Assembly (NCBI GenBank): GCA_036271855.1 | Contig: DATAZV010000338.1 | Coordinates: 1 to 9,123, forward strand | Direction: 5' to 3' | DNA from: JAQGMJ01 sp036271855 | GTDB lineage: Bacteria > Pseudomonadota > Gammaproteobacteria > Burkholderiales > JAEUOS01 | Length of the DNA stretch: 9,123 nucleotides | Part shown: piece after piece, positions 5,567 to 9,123 of the stretch | Position numbering within the stretch: position 1 is the stretch's first letter | Layout of the letters: each line of letters opens with the position of its first letter | Program-made: the position numbers and the translations under genes | The notes under the pieces: generated by a model | The model's database searches: none | The model's input: only the letters and a program-made list of their open reading frames with translations | What the model was told of the DNA's origin: nothing

Positions 5567-6796
5567 CTAATCGTATTTGCGGATGAACTCGGCGATCTGC
5601 GGATAGATCATTTCGCGCCAGCGGCGCCCCGAGAAGATGCCGTAGTGACCGCATTTGGGTGCGGTGTAATGTTGTTTGCGCGACTTCGGTATGCCGGTGC
5701 ACAGGCCGTGCGCCGCTTCGGTCTGGCCGCTGCCGGAGATGTCGTCGAGCTCGCCTTCGATGGTGAACAGGGCGGTCTTTTTGATCGCACCGGGCTCGAC
5801 CTTGCGCTTGCCCAGCGGCCCGCCGGTGACCCAGGTGCCGTTGGGCAGGGCATGCTGCTGGAATACCAGGCGGATGGTGTCGAGGTAATAATCGGCATCC
5901 ATGTCGAGCACCGCGTTGTACTCGTCGTAGAACTGGCGGTGATTCTCGGCCGACTCGCCGTCGCCTTCCACCAGGTGCTGGTAGAACTGCCAGTGGCTGT
6001 TGAAATGGCGGTCCGGATTCATCGCGACAAAGCCGGCATGCTGCAAAAAGCCCGGGTAGACGCGGCGCATGAAGCCGGGGTAGTTGGCCGGCACGCGGTA
6101 GATCACGTTCTGCTCGAACCAGGAAAACGGCTTGGTGGTGGCGAGCGTATTGACTTCAGTCGGGCTCTTGCGGGTGTCGATCGGCCCGCCCATCATGATC
6201 ATGCTGCGCGGCGACTTCGGGTCGTTTGCCGCGGCCATCAGCGAGATCGCCACCAGCGCCGGCACCGTCGGCTGGCATACCGAGATGACGTGCACGTCGG
6301 GCCCCAGCAACTGGATGAATTCGATCAGGTAGGCGACATAGTCGTCGAGGTGAAACGTGCCCTCGGACATCGGCACCATGCGCGCGTCGGTCCAGTCGGT
6401 GAGGTAGACGTCATGCGCGGTCATCAGCTGGCGCACGGTGTCGCGCAGCAGGGTGGAATGGTGGCCGGAGAGCGGCGCGCACACCAGCACCTTGGGGTCG
6501 CTGTGGCGGCCGGCGCGGGCGAAGTGCCGCAACTCGCAAAACGGCTTGGTCAGGACGATTTCTTCGCTTACCGCCACTTCGCGGCCGCGCACCGTTGCGC
6601 TGGTCAGGCCGAAAGCGGGCTTTTCGTAGTCCTTGCCCAGGCGGTGCAGCAATTCGTAGCCGGCGGAAATCTCCCGCGAAAACGGCATGTAGGAAAAGGG
6701 GCTGGCCGGGTGGGAATAGAGCTGGGAAATGCCTTCGGCAAAAGCCGTCACCGGATTCAGGAAATTGCGTTGCAGTTCGTGCAGTTGGTAAAGCAT
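5567..6796 (-). CDS. phaZ: Intracellular polyhydroxyalkanoate (PHB) depolymerase
   Basis: This enzyme breaks down stored polyhydroxybutyrate granules in the cytoplasm and releases hydroxybutyrate units for use as carbon and energy. The 409 residues match the length of Cupriavidus-type intracellular PhaZ, and the N-terminus begins MLYQLHELQR as is typical. The alpha/beta-hydrolase nucleophile elbow is 'SVCQPT' (172-177), so the nucleophile is Cys174 instead of Ser, as in the PhaZa1 class. Asp351 or Asp352 in 'IEGELDDISG' and His384 in 'KCGHYGIFSG' complete the triad. No signal peptide is visible, fitting an intracellular enzyme. The ATG at 6794-6796 has TAAGG only 4 nt upstream. The gene stands alone: no phaC, phaA, phaB or phasin gene is in the window. 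Confidence 0.95.
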   Translation of the reverse strand: MLYQLHELQRNFLNPVTAFAEGISQLYSHPASPFSYMPFSREISAGYELLHRLGKDYEKPAFGLTSATVRGREVAVSEEIVLTKPFCELRHFARAGRHSDPKVLVCAPLSGHHSTLLRDTVRQLMTAHDVYLTDWTDARMVPMSEGTFHLDDYVAYLIEFIQLLGPDVHVISVCQPTVPALVAISLMAAANDPKSPRSMIMMGGPIDTRKSPTEVNTLATTKPFSWFEQNVIYRVPANYPGFMRRVYPGFLQHAGFVAMNPDRHFNSHWQFYQHLVEGDGESAENHRQFYDEYNAVLDMDADYYLDTIRLVFQQHALPNGTWVTGGPLGKRKVEPGAIKKTALFTIEGELDDISGSGQTEAAHGLCTGIPKSRKQHYTAPKCGHYGIFSGRRWREMIYPQIAEFIRKYD

Positions 6797-6826
6797 GGAA
6801 CCTTATGCCGCAGTGCAAAAACGGCG

Positions 6827-6832
6827 ATTGTA
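6827..6832 (-). promoter_or_regulatory. Possible -10 hexamer of the phaZ promoter
   Basis: The minus strand reads TACAAT, 5 of 6 to the sigma70 consensus, about 30 nt upstream of the phaZ ATG, which would give a leader of some 25 nt. No good -35 is visible 16-18 nt upstream, so activation by a regulator or an alternative promoter is possible. Confidence 0.35.
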
Positions 6833-6887
6833 CTCTGGTTGAACTGGCGGGCCGGCGACATCTAGAGGTCGATTGGCGCCACTCTGC

Positions 6888-6918
6888 AGGCCCTTGTTGC
6901 CAAGGGCCTCTTTATCTT
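6888..6918 (+). terminator. Plus-strand hairpin with T-rich tail, no matching gene
   Basis: A perfect 9-bp stem (AGGCCCTTG 6888-6896, CAAGGGCCT 6901-6909) with loop TTGC is followed on the plus strand by CTTTATCTT. This is the layout of an intrinsic terminator for plus-strand transcription, yet both flanking genes (phaZ and the ModA-like gene) are on the minus strand. On the minus strand there is no T-run. It may end a small or antisense RNA, or it may be a hairpin in the phaZ/ModA-like spacer with another role. Confidence 0.5.
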
Positions 6919-6976
6919 CCCATTTACGGGCCAAAAGGAGATTTTGCAAGCCTGGATTAGAAAGGGTTTTCGGTCC

Positions 6977-7735
6977 CTATCCCGGCTGCATGCCGCGCGC
7001 CGCGATGATTTCCTTAGCCTTCGGGCTGGTGAGAAGCTTGAGGATGTCGCGGGCAGCCTGTGGATGGGCTGAATTCTTTGCCGTCGCGCCGCTGAACACG
7101 ATGTTGAACTGCAATTCCGCGGGAAACGGCCCTATCAGCTCGACGCCGGGCACCGAGACGATATTGGCGATGATGCCGATGCCCAGTTCGTCCTGGCCCG
7201 CCGCCACGCGCTCGGACACGGTATCGGTCGGCACCAGGGTGGTCTTGGCCTTGAGGGCGTCGGCGATGCCCAGCTTTTCGAAGGCGCGCATCACGTGGGT
7301 GGTGCTGGCGCCTTCGGCCAGATAGGTGAGCGACTTTGCCTCCAGCATGGTCTTCTTGAAGGCCTCCACGGTGCTGATGTCCGGCTTTTTCGCGCCGCGC
7401 TTGATCGCCACGCCGGTTCCAGAATGCATGATGGTGACCAGGGTGTCGCCTGTCAGGTGGCCCTTCTTGATCAGGTCTTCGGTCTGGTAGTCCACCAGCA
7501 CGGCAAGGTCGAAGGCTTCACCGGCCTCGATGCGCCGCTTCATCACCACCGCGACGTCGTCGATCACCGTCAGCTTGTTGCCGCTGGCTTTTTCGTAGTC
7601 CGGCCCCAGCACTTGCAGGGCAATTTTGGTGACGCGCGAGGCGAATACCTTGATCTCGTCGGCCTGCGCCGGTGCGGCACCGGCCAGCATCAGTGCAAGC
7701 GCCGCCAGCATGCGCCATCCTCCGCTATTCCTCAT
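6977..7735 (-). CDS. ModA-like periplasmic substrate-binding protein, probably not molybdate-specific
   Basis: The protein has a type 2 periplasmic-binding fold related to ModA, the molybdate receptor of ModABC importers. It has 252 residues with a Sec signal peptide (1-25, AQA-D). 'IKVFASRVTKIALQVLGPDYEKASG' (28-52) aligns with the ModA N-terminus and keeps the first ligand Ser (Ser33). The second ModA serine loop (SSST-like before 'RQIEAG') reads 'IDDVAVVMKRRIEAG' here (58-72), so that ligand is missing, and the 'LGIVY' tyrosine region reads 'LGIGIIANIV' (184-193). Molybdate binding is therefore doubtful. The ATG at 7733-7735 has GGAG 5 nt upstream. No modB/modC is adjacent, so it is an orphan here, divergent from a Bug-type binding protein and close to a molybdoenzyme. 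The ligand is unknown. Confidence 0.85.
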   Translation of the reverse strand: MRNSGGWRMLAALALMLAGAAPAQADEIKVFASRVTKIALQVLGPDYEKASGNKLTVIDDVAVVMKRRIEAGEAFDLAVLVDYQTEDLIKKGHLTGDTLVTIMHSGTGVAIKRGAKKPDISTVEAFKKTMLEAKSLTYLAEGASTTHVMRAFEKLGIADALKAKTTLVPTDTVSERVAAGQDELGIGIIANIVSVPGVELIGPFPAELQFNIVFSGATAKNSAHPQAARDILKLLTSPKAKEIIAARGMQPG

Positions 7736-7840
7736 TTTGTCTCCAGTTGTTCAGTTGTTTTCGTTCCGCGGCGGGGAATTCGCTTGGGCGGCGATAAAAT
7801 ACCACCCATCGGTACAAAATAATCCTTCGCGAGACAAATA
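7736..7840. promoter_or_regulatory. Divergent promoter region between ModA-like gene and Bug-type gene
   Basis: This 105-nt spacer must carry start signals for both directions. It is more AT-rich than its surroundings. The hexamer TAAAAT at 7795-7800 (5 of 6 to the -10 consensus) is the best plus-strand candidate and would give a leader of about 35 nt; no good -35 is present. The overlapping minus-strand TATTTT (7796-7801) is a weaker candidate for the ModA-like gene. No clear operator palindrome was found. Confidence 0.35.
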
Positions 7841-8809
7841 ATGCGCATTCGAACTTTCTGGCTGGCGGCCGCGGTACTGGCCTGTGTCAACATTTCCGCC
7901 CGGGCGCAGGGCGCCTATCCCGATCATGCGGTGAAGATCGTCGTGCCGATCCAGCCGGGCGGCATCATCGACGCGGTGGCCAAGCCGATCGCCGAGCAGA
8001 TGAGCAAGACCACCGGCCAAAGCGTAGCCACCGACTACCAGCCCGGGGCGCTGACCAATACGGGTACCGCCTTCGTCGCCCACGCGCCGGGCGACGGCTA
8101 CACGCTGCTTGCGCACTCGCGGCAGATGGTCAACAACATGTTCATCTTCAAGCAGCCGGCCTACGACGTCGAGAAGGACTTCGTGCCGATCTCGCTGGTG
8201 GCGAAGACCGCGTTCCTGGTGGCGGTGCGCCCGCAATTCGGCGCCAGGACGGTGAAGGACCTGATCGACATGGCCAAGGCTGCGCCCGGCAAAATCCGCT
8301 ACGCCAATTCCGGCAAGGCATCGAACCAGCAGATGTCGATGGAGCTATTCAAGCTGCTATCGAAGGCCGACATCGCGCGCGTTGAATTCGACGGCGGCGG
8401 CCCGGCGCAGGACGCGCTGGCCAATGGCGAGGCCGATGTCGGCATTTTCGCCACGGTGGCGGTGACGAAAATGGTACGCGAAGGCAAGATGCGGGCGATC
8501 GCGACCACCGGCGCCAAGCGCGATCCCGCCATGCCGGAGGTGCCGACGGTGGCCGAGTCCGGCCTGCCGGGCTACGAATTCATCAGTTGGGTCGGCCTTT
8601 TTGCTCCGGCCGCCACGCCGCCGGAACGTGTCGCCGCCATCAATGCCGCGGTGGTGAAGGCGGCGCGCGATCCGGAATTCGTCGCGCGCATGCAAAAGCA
8701 GGGCGCCGAAGTGGTGGCCGGCAGCTCCGAGGAATATCGCGCCTTCATCAAGAGCGAACTGGCACGCTGGGGCGAGGTGATCCGGCAGGCCGGCATCAAG
8801 CCGCAGTGA
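7841..8809 (+). CDS. Bug-family (TctC-type) periplasmic solute-binding protein
   Basis: Bug proteins are periplasmic receptors of the tripartite tricarboxylate transporter type, greatly expanded in Burkholderiales and often without adjacent TctA/TctB; ligands are usually small carboxylates, amides or related compounds. The 322 residues fit the family. A signal peptide covers 1-22 (ARA-Q), followed by the signature 'YPDHAVKIVVPIQPGGIIDAVAK' (26-48) with the PGG ligand loop and Asp44, 'YQPGALTNTG' (66-75) replacing the usual N-R-P-G-A-G-G, 'APGDGYTLL' (82-90), and the late 'MPEVPTVAESGLPGYE' segment. The ATG at 7841 starts directly at the signal peptide; its ribosome binding site is poor. No TctA/TctB gene is visible. 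It may serve the downstream molybdoenzyme's substrate or borrow a remote permease. Confidence 0.93.
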   Translation: MRIRTFWLAAAVLACVNISARAQGAYPDHAVKIVVPIQPGGIIDAVAKPIAEQMSKTTGQSVATDYQPGALTNTGTAFVAHAPGDGYTLLAHSRQMVNNMFIFKQPAYDVEKDFVPISLVAKTAFLVAVRPQFGARTVKDLIDMAKAAPGKIRYANSGKASNQQMSMELFKLLSKADIARVEFDGGGPAQDALANGEADVGIFATVAVTKMVREGKMRAIATTGAKRDPAMPEVPTVAESGLPGYEFISWVGLFAPAATPPERVAAINAAVVKAARDPEFVARMQKQGAEVVAGSSEEYRAFIKSELARWGEVIRQAGIKPQ

Positions 8810-8888
8810 GTCGCAATGAGCCGCGGCCCGCAGGCACGCCGGCCCGGCTAGACTATGACGTGTGATTGAGGCAACGAAAAAAATAGTC

Positions 8889-9123
8889 ATGGGTACCCAG
8901 CGCTTTTCCTCCCTGGCCCACTGGGGCGCGTTCACCGCCGTGGTCGAAGATGGCCGCTTCGTGCGCGCCGAGCCGTTCGAGCGCGATCCCGCCCCATCGG
9001 CGATGCTCGAAGCGATGCCGGCGATGGTCTATTCCGACAAGCGCGTGATGCGCCCGGCGGTGCGCCGCGAGTGGCTGCTGCATCGCACGCGCGAACGCAG
9101 CGGTGCGCATAACGTGTTCGTCG
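8889..9123 (+). CDS. Molybdopterin-dependent S-/N-oxide reductase, BisC/TorA type (N-terminal fragment)
   Basis: Seventy-eight codons are open to the right edge. The start resembles biotin sulfoxide reductase and related bis-MGD enzymes: 'LAHWGAFTAVVEDGR' (9-23), 'VRAEPFERDPAPSAMLEAMP' (25-44), 'VYSDKRVMRPAVRREWL' (47-63), then a charged loop leading to 'HNVFV' where relatives have D-E-F-V. There is no Tat signal and no N-terminal cysteine cluster, as in the cytoplasmic BisC-like class that lacks an iron-sulfur centre. Such enzymes reduce sulfoxides or N-oxides; the substrate here is unknown. The ATG at 8889 lacks a close Shine-Dalgarno sequence; a GAGG lies 17 nt upstream, so the start is uncertain. 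The 79-nt gap from the Bug gene in the same direction allows co-transcription. The catalytic part lies outside the window. Confidence 0.8.
   Translation, partial: MGTQRFSSLAHWGAFTAVVEDGRFVRAEPFERDPAPSAMLEAMPAMVYSDKRVMRPAVRREWLLHRTRERSGAHNVFV

Noticed and set aside
5228..6865. 545-codon plus-strand open frame opposite phaZ
   Set aside because: Antisense shadow; the minus strand encodes a complete PHB depolymerase with a full catalytic triad.
6797..6976. tRNA or riboswitch in the phaZ upstream gap
   Set aside because: No cloverleaf, T-loop or known riboswitch core could be traced; only the single hairpin with T-rich tail is supported.
7751..8236. 161-codon minus-strand open frame across the divergent spacer and the Bug gene
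   Set aside because: It is antisense to a clear Bug gene and crosses the promoter region; Arg/His/Gly-rich composition without motifs.
8810..8888. Possible terminator between the Bug gene and the molybdoenzyme
   Set aside because: GC-rich patches are present, but no clean stem followed by a T-run was found, so co-transcription stays possible.

Overview
The window is GC-rich, densely coded chromosomal DNA. The intracellular PHB depolymerase, the solitary Bug-type (TctC) binding protein, the Tim44-like protein and the small SET-domain protein together point to a betaproteobacterium of the order Burkholderiales, possibly near Oxalobacteraceae. That placement rests on gene content and my recall of the families, not on a database search. 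I see no rRNA, tRNA, CRISPR array, insertion sequence or phage gene.

Left part (1-3504, minus strand): one operon read right to left. It encodes a TRAP transporter periplasmic binding protein (DctP), the small membrane subunit (DctQ), the large permease (DctM, start overlapping the dctQ stop by 4 nt), and a TauD/TfdA-family Fe(II)/2-oxoglutarate dioxygenase that runs off the left edge. The layout suggests uptake of an organic anion followed by oxygenase attack on it. A hairpin plus T-run lies between dctP and dctQ, and an imperfect palindrome lies in the leader just after a possible promoter.

Middle part (3706-6796, minus strand): a strong intrinsic terminator, then three separately spaced housekeeping-type genes: a membrane-anchored Tim44-like protein, a SET-domain lysine methyltransferase with an intact post-SET zinc motif, and an intracellular PHB depolymerase (phaZ) with a Cys-Asp-His triad. 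GC-rich hairpins occupy the gaps.

Right part (6888-9123): a hairpin with a T-rich tail on the plus strand where no plus-strand gene is present; a minus-strand ModA-like periplasmic binding protein that appears to lack most molybdate ligands and has no ModB/ModC partner here; and, divergent from it, a plus-strand Bug/TctC binding protein followed 79 nt later by the 5' end of a BisC/TorA-type molybdopterin S-/N-oxide reductase that runs off the right edge.

Three unrelated solute-binding protein families (TRAP DctP, ModA-like, Bug) lie within about 6.5 kb, and two redox enzymes (dioxygenase, molybdoenzyme) sit next to them. Most of the window is recognisable families. The parts least explained are the orphan ModA-like protein, the possible intra-operon attenuator and the orphan plus-strand terminator.
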